Below, piece by piece: positions 1 through 13,810 of a DNA stretch of 64,000 bases. Both the position numbers and the translations under genes were made by a program. Source of the DNA: Stercorarius parasiticus (Eukaryota; Chordata; Aves; Charadriiformes; Stercorariidae); contig VWZL01000584.1 in assembly GCA_013396915.1 (NCBI GenBank), positions 192,409 to 256,408 of the forward strand, in the 5' to 3' direction. The stretch's first letter is position 1, and every line of letters starts with the position of its first letter. Under the pieces are notes generated by a model. The model searched no databases. It was not told the DNA's origin and was given only the letters and a program-made list of their open reading frames with translations.

Positions 1-3000
1 CACAAGGCTTGCAAGACACAAGGCTGCTCAGGAGGTGGGAAATGTTGTTCTTTTAGAGCCATACCTTTGTGCAGAAAAAAAGCTCAAAATTCACGAGGTC
101 AGAAAGGATGGGTAACTCAGCAGTTCAGTGTTTAAGGTGCTCATTACATTTGGTCCCTGCTCCAAGGCCTGTTTCTCCTTTCTGTTTTTTTAATGCATTT
201 CTGTAGAATGTAATATTCAGTTATATTTTCTCTAGAGGAGGAAAGTAAGTACAGACATACTTCCAAATTAGTACTTTAACCCCTAGGTGAAAGAACTCCC
301 CAGCCCTCCACCCAGGGCTCATACCTATCTAAACAGGGTAATAATTAAACTAATGTATACTAAAAAAAGAAGTTAGTGGCTTGAACAACAGCAGACAGGT
401 TTGAAGGGAGTTGGAAATAGCCATTGGTTAGAAGCACTTTCCTGTTTGGGAGTCATAGGCAAGTTAAAAAAAAAGAAATCTTCTCCTGGGGAAGGAAGAT
501 AATATGCAGTCGCATCTAGACTACGTATCTCAGCTGAACTGAGCTATCAGCCTTGTCAAGAGTGATGTAATCTGGGGGCTTATTCAGGGGTGACTGTAAA
601 GTTTCAAGGTCTAACAATAAGATACTCCTTGAAATTTAGGTTTCCTTAGTTTAAGTTAACAGCCCAGTGGAGATTTCTGGACAGCAATTTTAGACCCAAC
701 TACTGTTTTGTATTTTATACTTAATGCTCTTCCTAGGAAAATCACAACTGATATACAAGCACCTTAACCATAAGCCTGGTCAAACCCCTAAGTTTGAGTG
801 CTAGTGAGATCTGAACTGAAGTTCTAGTACTGCCCTCATACAGAGCTTGACTAAATATTAATCAAAGCAGTATAACCTTTTTTTTTTTTTTTAAGCTATG
901 GAAAAATCTCATGGACAATTTATGACCAGTTGCCTGCTGGGTTTAGGTGCTGCAGCTCTTCTGAAGTCTGTGGAATTATGCCAGCTTGTATCCACAGCCA
1001 GTGTCACTCAGAATTCAGTTGCATCTTTTTTAAGTGCAAAATGTCATTAGTTGTACCAGAAGCTGACATGAAGTAGCATTTCCACCTAATCTCCTATCCT
1101 TCTTGTGACAGCTTGCTGTTGCCCTTCCGAAACCTTGTCAGGTAGAATTTTACTGGAAAAGTGCATTTGGTACCATTTTGAACCAGCATTTTCCTTGAAA
1201 AGTATTGTTTGAAGACTGAAGGAGGAAGGGGAGGTAGACCGGCTATTCCGTCCTACAAATAACAAAATTGAAAGCCTTTGCCATAAAATCATCTTGATTC
1301 TTTGTCTCCCTCCATTGTATTTTACATTTAACAGATGGCTTAAACCAAAGTGGGGAAAAGGCGAGAATTTATTCTTACATGCTCCAGTTTCCAAAATATT
1401 TCTCAGAAATGCCTTACTTCCTATTCAAACTCTGTGTAATGGAGATAAGCCAATTGACATTGCTGAGTTTTGACAATAGCACACTCACCCCAGGATTGTG
1501 AAGACCTCAGATGCGAGGCTTGTATCCAAAAGCTATTTACATTAAGCTTTTACATTACCAACTTGAGAAGTCTTACGTTGAGACATAGGTTTAGTATTCA
1601 ACATGAAGTAGCTAGTCACAACTGGTTGTAAATATTTTTTTCCTCAAAAAGGAACAGATGTCTTACCTCACTGAGAAATAGCAGTGCTATTTGAAAATCT
1701 TACATCTAACATTTGCAGACACCACCTTTGGAAGTAAATAACTGCTGTATTTAAAACCAGCAAAATTTTAAATGGTTCCAAAAGATTCCACGAGATAGAC
1801 TCCAGTCACAGCTGATGATTACATGGGTACAATTAAATGACATAGCAGCAGCCTATAAAGGAAATAATTATTGTTAAATGTCCATGTCACAAGTCCGGTG
1901 AACAGAGCACAGTGAAAAATTTTAAAGAATTCTTTTTCAAAGTTTTGAAAAAGGTGGGTGGCAAACTTTAGTAGAAATATAAAAACTCAGAAGATGGCCA
2001 AAAGAAAATTAGAAGGTAATTATCACTGTGTTGGAAAACGAACAAACTAATTAGAGCATCAATAATAAGGACATGTTATGAACCAACAGAGAGTGTAAAA
2101 GTGATGGATAAAGAAAGCAGGGCAACATTTTTTGTAGATCAAGAGCGTTTGTTATGGTATAGGATACTGACAGAAGAGATGCTGAAAATGCTAAAAGTAA
2201 TAAATACAGAGAAGAAAAAAATGTGAAAATGTTTCTATTTAATGTAAAACAGCATGTATCAATACCTCTTGTTAAATTAGGTGAGAGGAAAGGAGAACAA
2301 TTAAAAGACTTGATAGGGAAAGTAACTCCTAGATGTAGTCCTGAAGGCACAGGGCCCTGAAAATGACACAGAAAACAAAAGCTCAGTCATTAGAAATATG
2401 GAAAGATTGCAAAACAGGAGATTGAGACTTTACTGCATTGCAGTACAGGATACACAATTGTGAAAAGAATAAAGGGATAGCAGGAGAAAAGCGACTTGAT
2501 TCAGTGTCACAGCACTTAAGAGAACATGAATTTAAACTGAAGAAAGGCTGTACCCTAAGGGAATTAACAGAGAATTCTTTAGAAGAAAAAGAAAGGGAGA
2601 GTGAGGAAAAAAAAGGTAACACTCCCCAATAAATTAAACAACATCAGCTAATTTATGCTGGCCTTCTCCCATCCTGATGTCCTATGTCCTTATGACTGAT
2701 GCAACAATGCACCTTTAGATGAATGCATTATTCTCATATAACTGTGTTTATAATTTTCAGAGTAGCATTTTTCACCTACAAATATGCTTTGCCTTGTGAC
2801 TTATTAATCAGACAACAGTACATCAGACTGCTGAGAGAGAGGATTTCTGCCTTTACCTCCTCACATCAGCCTTGCAAATACTCCTTTTCTCAGCCTTTGA
2901 GTTTGAGCCCATTGCAAACATGGGTGCCTAAAATTCTGTGTGAATATTAGTGAAGTCTCTTCCTAGATGGATGTTGACTGGAGAGAGTGACACACAGCTG

Positions 3001-4340
3001 AGGTGAAACACTTGAGATTCTGCGTACCCTTGTATGCAAACTGGGAGTTGGGGGTCATATTATTATTATAGCAGAGTGTTTTCCTCCATATTAGAATACT
3101 ATTCAGTTATTTAAGTGAAGAGTTTACATCAGTATTTTTCTCCGCATATCTTTGTTCTTAATTATATTTATGGTTTTAAAGCCTTGATAGCTTTATAATT
3201 GTATATTCTCCTCTGTCAGATAAAGACTGAATCTCAGCTCCTCTAGGAGTCTATTGTTATTGTTGTTTTTATAGCTTTGCTCCAGTTAGGAGAATGATTT
3301 AATATTAAACATTAAAGTATTCCCTTTTTGTCTCTCAGAGATAAGCATTTTAATCCTCTGTAAGAGGTGTCATATGTCTGCCTGTTGAAGCAGTGTCTTG
3401 CTCCTGCATTAGCAAACGGAGTGGTGACAAGTTAAAATTTGGGACCAAAGGGGTCATTAGTCAAAGATGTAGGTATAGAAAATGCTGTTTCTTCCCCCAG
3501 TTTTTGTTTGCAACAGAAAGCAAATCCTGCAGACAACGAAGAAATTTATAGAAAAAATGTACAGTTAGCACAGACAGCATAAATCTGAACTCCAGTTTTT
3601 AAAAGCCTGGGTCGAGAGGGCATAGTTTGAGCCAGTTTACCCTAACCAGTAGTTCACAGGCAACATATCACCTGCCAGCCCCTCGATACTTCTTATCAAT
3701 ACAGGAAATTGTAAAGTTATGCCAAATGATGCTCATAGTGATAGCAAAGGATGATACTGTCCATAGAGCACCACCTCCTTATACTCGCACCCAAGGTATA
3801 GTAAAGCTTGGAAATGATTGGGTTGGGGACCTGGTTCTCCCCCACTGGATGATGTCTCTTAAGAAAATTAGACTGCCACCTTCTGAGAGGATGCTGCCTA
3901 TAAATGAGTGGAAGAAAAGAAGAGGTTTCTGAAGTTGCCCTGATGCTTAAAGTTCATAACCCTTTGACTACTGCGTCTTGTGAACGTTTGAAGATCTGAG
4001 CACGAGCGCACAATTTCCTATGATGCAATACATATATTTAAGGTTATGTGTGTATACACACACCTCTCCTCCAAAAAATCCCAAGGCCTCAAAGAGAAAA
4101 ATTAAGAATATCCTCCTTATCACAATAACGTTTGGCACTCACTATATCTAGTGAATGATTAAGTCTGTTTGTTTGGTACTTACATCAAAGAAGTACTTAC
4201 ATAAAGACAGATACTAGAAATCCTATTAAATCATTCAGTCTATATCTTTTCCACTGGTAAGTGTCTACATAATATTATTACTCGATTTGTTTACAAGAAG
4301 TTTGTACTTCTATGATCATTTTGAACAAGAAAGGTTCTTT
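1..4340. other. AT-rich intronic or intergenic DNA, no gene recognised
   Basis: The stretch is AT-rich with poly-T and poly-A runs, for example the T run near 880-893. No open frame in it resembles a protein I recognise, and the 100-codon frames at 1086-1394 (minus) and 3627-3932 (plus) are of the length chance produces here. One segment, 2444-2615, has a splice-like boundary at each end and is listed separately. No CR1 tail, LTR or tRNA-like structure was seen. Confidence 0.6.
2444..2615 (+). other. Weak candidate internal exon, K/E-rich
   Basis: A CAG acceptor at 2441-2443 precedes a frame that is open from 2426 to 2632, and an AAG|GTAACA donor begins at 2616, which would give a 172-nt exon. 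The translated segment is strongly charged and coiled-coil-like, ending in a run rich in Glu and Lys. The polypyrimidine tract before the acceptor is poor, and the A-rich composition alone would produce Lys and Glu codons. I do not recognise the protein. Chance is the more likely explanation, so this is an exon hypothesis only. Confidence 0.13.
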
Positions 4341-4346
4341 TGTAAT

Positions 4347-4393
4347 GTATATACTATATACTTACGTATATACTATATATAGCTATATACTTA
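4347..4393. repeat. Short AT-rich tandem repeat, about 19-bp period
   Basis: The 14-mer GTATATACTATATA occurs at 4347-4360 and exactly again at 4366-4379, giving a 19-bp period. A third partial copy (CTATATACTTA) follows at 4383-4393. The tract is nearly pure A/T and partly self-complementary. It is a small low-complexity tandem repeat with no assigned function. Confidence 0.7.
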
Positions 4394-4399
4394 GGTAAT

Positions 4400-7300
4400 T
4401 CAATTTTTATTTCTTTAAGTAGCTTCATCTGATTTGGCTATATTTTCTCCCAGAATCATCCTAAAGAACCAGGTTTACCAGTAAGGCGATTCAAACTTTT
4501 GTAAAAGTCACCTTTAAGATAACCCATACATATTTATTTATTTAAGTCTTTTCTCATTGATCAGCCTTTTCAAGGCCTCAGTCCTGAATGCCCTTTCAGT
4601 TTGTCAATATCTTTTTAACTGAGACACCATAATAGGAGTTTTCAAACACTGAATAATTCCAGTGATTCTGTAAAAGTACTACCTTCTTTCTCTGCGCTAT
4701 CATAGTAAGACATATGCAGTTGAAAGCAGACAATTCTGTCAGATACCATACCTAAAAATTTGCTACATTTTAATCTAATTTGCATCTTTCATAGATCTTA
4801 TCTATTTCACCTAAGTACAATCTTAATATCTACCTTATATCTATAATCTTAATACCTTCCAAATACCTACAGCAGTAAAAATGAACTCTAAGGACAATAA
4901 AGACTTTTGGTTTGTGATAGAATTTGGCTAAAGAATAGCAAGAATATTTTTTCCCCTTCTCCAAACAGTATCCATTCTTCTGTCGACACAGTGTGTGCTT
5001 CCCTCTCCCTCCGCTTTAATTCTGATTCCATCAAAAATCAGAATCCTGTGACTGATGTTCAAAATGAGCTGAGGTGATATTGAGGTTTTGAACTTTATCT
5101 GAGCATGTCACTCACTTGAAGGCATTCCAGACCTCAAATGGCTCAGTGCCATTCTTCAGAAATGAGACAGGAACAAGTATTGATTTTTTTTTTCTTTTAA
5201 ACTGAGTACCTAATGAGCAAATGAAGATATGGTTGGTCCTGGATTTATTAGGTGATCTAAAAGAGGCTTTTCAGAGTTCAAATGTATGGAGAACAGTTTA
5301 TTGCAATTCTACTTTATGTTTCTTTTTCCTGACAGAGATTGTTTCTATAACGTTACTGAGATTTGGAGCATAGATGAGATCAATTATACTATATTGCATT
5401 TCCATAGCAAACTGAAGCTCTTGCTTGGTATAAATATATTCTTTGGATCCGACAAGAGACTGTTACAGTACTACAGCATATTCTTGTTGGTACTTGAGAA
5501 AGTAAACAAAATTAAAAGCCACTGGGAAAAGAGAATACATTGCTCCCTAAAGGTACAAGTGTTTCTTCAAGCTGAAAATTACAGATTTATAAGAAAAGCC
5601 AAGTACTTCCTCAAAAAAGAGTGAGGTGTCTCAAATCTGCTGAAGTTAAGTGAGATAAATACATATTGAACAGACAACTGAATCCAGTGAACAGGTAGAA
5701 GGTAAAGGTATCCTATCTTAACAAAAAAATTATTAGTGTATAGATGAATGGAATAATCGTTGTACCAACTAGAACTGGGAATCATCTAAAAACTTTAACA
5801 AATAAAATGGGAACTCCTACGCCACATCTATATAATTATTTAGGCATTAAAAGATGCATAGTTGCTATAAGTAGGGAGGTTTTAAAAGCTTTCAGCAGTT
5901 TATGATGCTGCTACAGATGAAGGGACAAGGTGTGACCAGGTCTAGGTCCCACCTGCCACAGAAAGGAGAGGTTACAGGAACCTTTTAAGGGACAGAGAAG
6001 CAGAGATAAAAGCTCAGATCACCAGGCTCGCTGTTCCTGCTGTGACCAGCACAGGTATATGACAGAAAAGGGCTTTCACTGGGAGGTATGAGATCTCCTC
6101 TCTCTCCTCTTACTAATTACCAATGGGTGCAGCCCCAAGAAGACTGTAACAAGCCAAGCTTTCAGGGGTGAAAGTACAGGTAAAATATGCAGAAAGACAA
6201 AGGCTGCTTTGCTGTCTGGTAAGTCTGTCATCACAGTCAACTGCCTATTCTGTTTGTCTGCCCACAGAACTGTGCCAGACCAGTTTCAATTCAGGAAAAC
6301 TTGAATTAGGTGTTTTAAGTCCATAGATGTTTCAAATGGAAAATTTATCTGCATATTTAAAATAGAATATTAACATATTTAAATAGAATTTAACATAGAA
6401 TTGTGTTAATAACTCATATGTTTTTCTGAGTTCAGTGAGAACTGAACCTATCTACATTCTTGGTTGCCTAATTACACTTCTAAATCTATACTGGAATGTT
6501 ATATAGGATTAAATCCTTAAATGGTAATTCATACATAACTTCATCATCCTTTGAGAACATAAATGGTCTTGGGGCATTCTTCTTTGAATTGATCATTGTG
6601 TTTTCCTACCTTTTCTGATCTACAAAGATTACCAATTTATTTTAAACATGTAGGAAAATGCTCACCAGCTGTATGTTTCCAGAGTTAATGTAAAAGATCA
6701 CAGTTTGCCTCTTTCAAACTTGTGGTACTAACAATAATTCATATTATTGATTCTGCTCATTAAATATTCTTTAAAAGAAAGACACATTTTACATATGTTT
6801 TAATGCATTATTGCCAGAATGAAGGCAATACAGCTCTTGATTTGAGACTGAGAGATAGGGAGAATACATTTCCATCTCAACATGTTCCCTTCACTGTGTT
6901 TCTCTCAGTTCCTGCGTCGTATGTTCCTTCTCAAACATGACTTCATTATGGTACAGAAGAAACGTACCCCTCTTAGTAGGTAAAATTTACTCTGGAACGA
7001 AGAACTGCTATAAGAATCACAGCACTATGCAAGTGAGCAGAGCTCGGGGCTAAGTTTTCATTAAAGAAACCCCCCACAAGTGCTGTGTATGTTGCTGAAA
7101 GGTTTCCCTGTGGGCTGCATGAGGTCTTAGTTACAAGTGATCCAGTACAGTGTTGAGGGAAAAGGTCTCGCTTCATGACTTTGCTGCCAGTGGTCCTTAC
7201 TAATTAATAAAGTAGTGTACTCTGTCTCCCATTCCCATAATCCCAGTTCCTCCAGACACTACTCGTCATGAAGCCAGACTAATTTTTGCAGGCTAAACTT

Positions 7301-10300
7301 TGTTAAGAAATTGTTTGGAAAACCAAAGTAGTTTTACTATGAAAGTATGCAGTGAGAGCTTGCAATTCACTACAGCATTTGGAGAACTTCAAACATAAAA
7401 CACGAAGTAAGAAAAAACAAACCATGTATGCAAGTGGGGTTTTTTTTGTAATTTCCGAGGAAGGTCTTTTTCATACTTAGAAATGTAATTTAGAATTTTG
7501 AAAGTGACTGAAATGCTGTAAAAGTATAGTGGCACTAGGTTATTTATCTTAATTGAAAGAACCAAAGAATCATTTCCACTCATCTTCAGAATGCAAAGTT
7601 ATATCAGGCTCTGATACTATGATGATATATTGTACTGCAGCAGCATGGAAAGAAAATACTGTATTTGTATAGCATACAATGTACCAACACTGAAAGACCC
7701 ATCTTTGAGAAAAATAAAATAGATATTAGCGTGAATAATCCACAATCATATTGCAGTTTCAGTGATCTGTTTATGTCTGCCTCCCTGCAGCATTAATGAT
7801 TAAATGTAGTAAATCAATGTATAACAATTAGCTTGGGATTACAGAATCCATCTGAATGCCAAGCAATAAGTCTTTATGTTAAGATGGAAATTCTACTGCC
7901 ATCCATTTATTATAAAAGTCTCTCTGAGAATCTCATCTAATGTAATACGTTGTCCAGAGTATGTATAATAATCTAAATAGTATTGCTAAAATTAGATATG
8001 GTAGTGTTGATAAGTTAAGTGCATTTCCAGCAACATATTTTTTATGAAGATTGTTTATTACTTCCATTGGCTTATATTCAGCTCTAAGTACATGATAAAA
8101 ATTCCTGGTGTAAAAAAGATGTGTAATCACTCATTCATCAGTAATTCTTTATTATCTCATTTTCTCTTGGGAAAGAAAATATGTCATATGCATCAATCAA
8201 TTGATCAAATTATAATGTGAAAATCTTAATCATGGTAAATGCACTCTGAGAATATCAATTTAGGACCAGACCTATCAATTTTTACTGACATGAGCTGGCC
8301 TTTCAAAGCCAGTGTGACAATTTACATAAGTGAAGACTGTCCCTTTCAGCAAGGGCTTTGATGGCCTGATCCTTCAAATGATCACAGGGTAATTTTTTGA
8401 TGCACCTGTCTAGTTAGCCTAATCCTGTAAGACTAGAGAATTGAAGTCAAATCATAATGGAAATTCAGCTTTTGTGCTAGATTTTTATTGGTATTTTTTT
8501 TCAGTTTCCTTTTGGGCCTTTCTAGCAGCATAAACCAGGTAGCTTGTCTGACTTGGAATACAGCAAGATCCTCTGTGCCAGTAAAAAAAGAAAACACAAG
8601 CAAACTTAGCTGAAGCAGGGAAACAAACATAGATCAGGAGAGCATTAACTAACTGTCCTCCTACTAAGCCCCAGTTTCACACTGTGTTTGCCTCATAGTC
8701 TGTCAGATCATGGCTTAGCGAAGCAATGCTGGGAGGTAATGCTCTTGTAAAGCACGTGTGTCTCTAGCAGAATCTTTTCCTTGCCGGGCTGATTTAAGGG
8801 TAGATGGCAATACTAGTAAGTTGTAGAGAATGTTTGCTTGCAAAGCCCCTGCAATGCCATCTTGAAAGGCAGACAATGAATGTAGTCTCAGACACAGCAG
8901 GATATGACTGGATCCTTTCAAACCATGGAATACAGATATGCAAGACCTTTCCAATCTTTATAGCTTTTACCTTTCCAGAGGGAGCATTATACTTGTGAAA
9001 CCTTTACAGTATTTTTAGGCCTTCCTTTCTCAGTAAAGTTTCCACAGTAGGGTAGAAAAAGGCTATCAGTGCTCCAAATGTGTGTTTCTGGGCACACAAA
9101 TCTGTTATTTCTCCTGGACCAACTATGCCTACTGAATCCTGCATAGATAATCCAAATGTAAAAATATAAAAATATTGGCAGCCAATAGGGGGCTTTTCAT
9201 CTCAAGCAAGAAAACAGAAGTAATTCTGATAGCTTTTCCAAGAGATGCCTGGTGGGGCTTATTTGCCAAAGTTTGAATCTGTAATAAACAGCCTACTGCT
9301 GTTTCTATTTTGAAGTCTTCATATTTAACATCCGTTGATGGATTGCCACGTACAGAATGTGTATAAACAAAGTGATGAGAAGAGGCTTACACATGAATGT
9401 CATGAAGGCAGACTGTTTATAAGTACTCATCTTGTTTAGAAATTTTCCTTTAGTTCTATGGTTTGTGCAATAACTTGGCCAAAGAAATGCAATTTATCAT
9501 TGGATGGTGTATGTGGACAACACACCAGTGGGGAAGAGGAGAACTGCTAAAACACCACCTGTTTTGTAGAAAGGAATACATGTTTTGGAATATCCCAACG
9601 TTTTTGGTGAAATTCAAGGCAGAACCTTTCATTCTAACTTTCCTCTCCTTGGAATTTTCATGTGGAGCTCTGCAAGCAGAAGTCCTTCCACTTTTATTTT
9701 TTTTCAGGTAGAAAGGGCTTCAACACAATACTATAACATTTGGTTAAATATGACAACTTTAGATTTTGGTTACAGCAGATCTACGTGAACCTTTTTTAAG
9801 GTATCATAGATTTTCTTGTACGTACAGATACAGACATGGTCCCTATGCTATGTATAGCTATTCGGTAAACTGTTACAGCATGAGAAAACAAAGATTTATG
9901 GTATAATTCCAGGACTAGCTATGGCTAAATTGACACAAATATTCACAGGGGTTTTTTGGGAAATAACATGAGCAGTAGACTGGATTCAGATAATAATGTT
10001 GATGGTAATAAAGGGACGAATTTGGAAGTATATGAAGAAAAATCTTCAACACTTTAAAAATTACTTTTAATGTGGAAAAATCTCTGCTTTGGAAAATGGA
10101 CTGAATAACTTTAAATGAGTTTGATCCAAACCAAAGCCATAAATTTTGGTTTCTGAATTTAAAAAAAAAAAAAAAAAGTATACATTTTGTTTTAAGTTTG
10201 ACCTCTAAGTAGAAAGTCTACTCTTTTCATGTTTTTCACCTGTGATATGTTTCAATATTTCCGAAAGAGCACCAAAACAACCATACTCACAATCTGGTAG

Positions 10301-12720
10301 TCAGTATACAGAATGTGACATATTACAAGGTTGCTTTTCAAAACAGAGCTGTCCTGTAAATATTGTAGAGCAGCAGTTCTTAAGCAGAGCGCTTGCTAAG
10401 TTTTAGGAACGTTATAGTACCTGCAACTTACTCTTGATTTTTATTATACCTGCTCAACTGTAATAAAAGCAAAAATATGTTAAATGCCTTTTTAATAATT
10501 TTTCTTGTGTGAGTAGAATGCACAACAGAGAATGACAGTTTGAACACATGCCAATATAACCATATGGGGTGTTAGTGGTGGGAACTTAAAATGCTTTAGG
10601 CAGCTTCATTTCTCCAAGAATGATGCACAGAAAATCAGTTTTCTCCTTGAGGATGAACTTAGAAAAGTAATAGATAGGGAGACATTTTCCAACACAATAC
10701 TTCTCTAACACTGTAGCTTCCAAAATTAATATTTGAGTCAGAATAATGGAACTCAATAAAATTAGCTCATACAACCTATACTTTCTTACCTCTGGGTAAA
10801 AATGGTTGTTTCTTATTTGTGTCTTCTTTCTAGTCCCTACTGCTAATACACCAATTTTTCTTCTGCAGTCCTCTAATATACCTCTAGTAACTTATTTAAC
10901 AGGATAGAATCTTATAGCTCTCTCAGCTTTCTAATGATTTTGCTTTTTGTTAACACCTTAGTTCCTAGACCTCTTTTTTTGACTTTTAAATTACACCAGC
11001 AATTTAATGAACACTCGCCTCTTAAAGCATAGTATGTGCCCATGTTCTAATATAACGTGTTGTGAGTGTGAGGACGTAGATGGGAGGGATATTGATTCAC
11101 GGGGATTTGTGAATCAGGTATCTCAAGCAAAGCAGTTCAAGAGAAGACGCTCATCTCCGCTGCCAGTTCAAGGCTGCTGATCCCCATGCCTGTTCCCAGT
11201 GAGTTCAATAGCAAAATTGTCACTGTCTTCCAATAGTGCAAAGAGAATGTACTCTTGCAAAAGCAATTATAACCTTGCTGAGAAATGTCCATCTTTCTGT
11301 TCACTCTACTGCTGTACACGAGAAAGGTAATGAAGCTACAAACTCTGGCCTACCTGAAGTCACTGGCAAAATTCCCTGCTGTTGGTTGGTCTGGAATTTT
11401 TTTTTTTTTTCAGCTGTCCTTAGTGTATAAAGCTTAGTACATTCACTTCTATAGAAAATCACACCATCTGCCTCAGCCACATTAGTTACAGAATGCAGTA
11501 TAACTGATTAATAGTCCGTTTTTTTCTTTTTCTACATAGTTTTTATCTAGTTACTTTAAAATACCACACATACATTGGCAACCTATGCACTGCTCTTTTG
11601 TGTTTCAGTGTCCATTAATAAGTTTTGACATGGTCTTGATCTTTTAAAAGTTGACTGCAACTGGTATCAGCCAGTTCTTGGAAGGAAATCAGCCATAAAT
11701 TACCTTTACTAATCACTTTACATACTGTTTCAACTACAGCGGGTTAATGTGGTGGATGTACATGTTATTAATTATAAAACTGGAGAACATCCTCCAGCTG
11801 AAATTAATTAATTATGTTCTTTAGGGTGGGAGAAGTCTAGTGTGGCAGTTGAGATGTAGGGTCACGAATCCCTGCATCAGTTTTATAGTTGATTGTATTA
11901 GATGTGACAAGCTTTGCACTGAAGCTAGAGTTTTGTTCACACAATAATGATACCGCTCTTCTCTTATTTTTGGTGCAACTTACCAAAAATGAGAGTCTTT
12001 TCAACCATTTTTCTCATTATTTGTTGGTATGTCTGGACTTCCCTTTTGTACTTATAGTGTACTGAATCCTTTTCATAGCAATTCTGCAACAAAACCCCCT
12101 ATTAATGTTTTTTACTTTACTTGGAAATATTAACAGTTTGAACATTAAGTCAAATGTGTACTCCCAGGCCAATTACTGTTTTTTCATAGTTTCCAATGCA
12201 TGCTGATCCTTATTGCCAAATACTTTTACCTATATTGAGTTCTTTCACATCCCAAGATCCTATGTGATTTTAAGTAGCCAACAATGTAATGTTATTAGTC
12301 AAAGTGACAAAGGTCTGTTATGGCAGAAAGTAATGCTTAGCAGAACAGTCTAAAGCTTTAGGACTATAGGGTTGCAAACAGAAAATGAAAACAATTAAGA
12401 GTATGAAAAGGTCCTTTTCCCAAATATCCCTCTGAAATAAACTAATCAAAACATGAAGATATAAAAGCATGGATCTTTTTCGCGATGAAACAAATTCAGA
12501 AAACGATCAAGTTTGCTCACTTACTTTAAACAATTAAACGCAGCATCTTAGTGCTTTTCTCTGTAGGTTTTGCTTTTCTCTAATCCTCCTGATTTAGAAG
12601 CCAGCACAGCTAAAATACAGTAGGAAAAGACCTATAATTAGGATTTAAGAACGTAATTGTATGAAACCAAAAATAGTGCATTCTACTAAATTTAAAGGAA
12701 TGAGCTATACTTTTATAACA
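4400..12720. other. AT-rich intronic or intergenic DNA, no gene recognised
   Basis: No known gene, RNA or mobile element was recognised. Local items are a duplicated AT-rich 20-23-mer near 6353-6395, a 17-A run at 10161-10177, and a frame at 5286-5624 (plus) crossed by a good-looking acceptor at 5333-5335 with a weak donor at 5428. That frame has no recognisable homology. The other short open frames here overlap on opposite strands and have no codon pattern that singles them out. Confidence 0.6.
10161..10177. repeat. Poly-A run (17 A)
   Basis: Seventeen consecutive A residues. There is no recognisable retroposed body upstream and no target-site duplication that I could find, so it is recorded as a simple homopolymer rather than a retroposon tail. 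Confidence 0.85.
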
Positions 12721-12723
12721 CCT

Positions 12724-12760
12724 TTACACTGGAGCTATACGAGAGGTTGTTCCAGTGTAA
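12724..12760. repeat. Short inverted repeat, possible ancient MITE-like hairpin
   Basis: The ten-base arm TTACACTGGA (12724-12733) is exactly reverse-complementary to TCCAGTGTAA (12751-12760), with a 17-base loop. Perfect short inverted repeats of this type occur in old palindromic DNA-transposon remnants of amniotes, but no full element or target-site duplication could be delimited. It may also be chance. Confidence 0.4.
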
Positions 12761-13764
12761 TTACCCTAGTATAAAATTGCACTCTAATCAAAAAGTTAGG
12801 GCAAAAAGCAGTGTGCAGACAAGGCTGGTATTTCAATGAGCTGGGCTATTTTTCTGTCAGCCACTATACCCAAACATCAAACAAAACCTAAGCAATCATA
12901 TACACTAATCCTTCCCAATGTGAAGTTGTGGCCCAATGTGAATTCAAAAGCACCAAGTTGCAAATCCTTCAGAAAGAGCATTTACAACTTATAATGGAAA
13001 CTCCAACAGAGCTCTAACTGTAACAGTGTGACTACTGCAGCGATTATTCTTTATTGCCATGGCATTTACTGCTGAAATAGCGGTGGGCAGATCCTAACAT
13101 TCTCAAAATTAATGTGCAGTAACATCCTCATGTGAGGTATTGCCCAAGGTATGGTGTTTTGAAATGTAATATATCAAAATGATGATACTTCTCCATTTAA
13201 GTTGTTCTGGTCACTCACTTCATACAATTGCCGCTTCAAAGGTACTTTTCATAATTTCAGAATAAATATATATGAAATAGGAGAATCTGAAAAGCATTTG
13301 GATTCTGACTTGTATTAATGAGGACTTGGAAAATGCCAACCTATCTCCAGTAGAGCAGCTTTATAGCTGAGAGAACATTATGGTAAAGTGTTCTCTTGTA
13401 ATGATTAATTTCCCCTTGTGAGCAACAGAGTTATGGCCCAAATCAGCTACTCCATGTATAGAACTCATATTGTTTTCTGTCAAAATTGTGCCTGAAAAAC
13501 AAAAAATGTTGAATCTGTCAGCAATGGGCTGATGGAAAGTAAACACCGGAGTATGAACAACAATGAAAAGGGGACACTGTATCTAAGAGAGAGTTCATAG
13601 ACTCCATCCTGGTACATTTCCTCCTTTTTTAGTACAAGAGAAATAATACAGCTGTTAATTCAGTTTCTCTTGCGTAGTTGGGCCGGTAGTGATCCATAGC
13701 CTATAATGAGAAATTTGTTTCTGTGTTTCAAAGTTCATTCAGATCATGATGCTGAAATTGCTGT

Positions 13765-13810
13765 AAAAATGCAGTGTTACTGCTAGAAATGCAGAAACAC
13801 TGCATTATTT
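13765..13810. repeat. Hairpin-forming inverted repeat
   Basis: The left arm ends in AATGCAGTGTT (to 13778) and the right arm begins AACACTGCATT (13796-13806), giving 11 perfect pairs. Three further A-T pairs follow after a one-base bulge. The loop is 17 bases (13779-13795). At about 46 nt the hairpin is shorter than a usual animal pre-miRNA, and pairing does not clearly extend outward, so no RNA gene is claimed. Confidence 0.5.

Noticed and set aside
207..244. 38-nt segment between a CTGTAG acceptor and a GTAAGT donor
   Set aside because: Splice-like motifs this close are common by chance, no coding signal is present, and the window edge prevents seeing context.
5336..5427. Possible 92-nt exon with a good CAG acceptor at 5333-5335
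   Set aside because: The donor (GTATAA at 5428) is weak and the translation is not recognisable; T-rich tracts create many decoy acceptors in this sequence.
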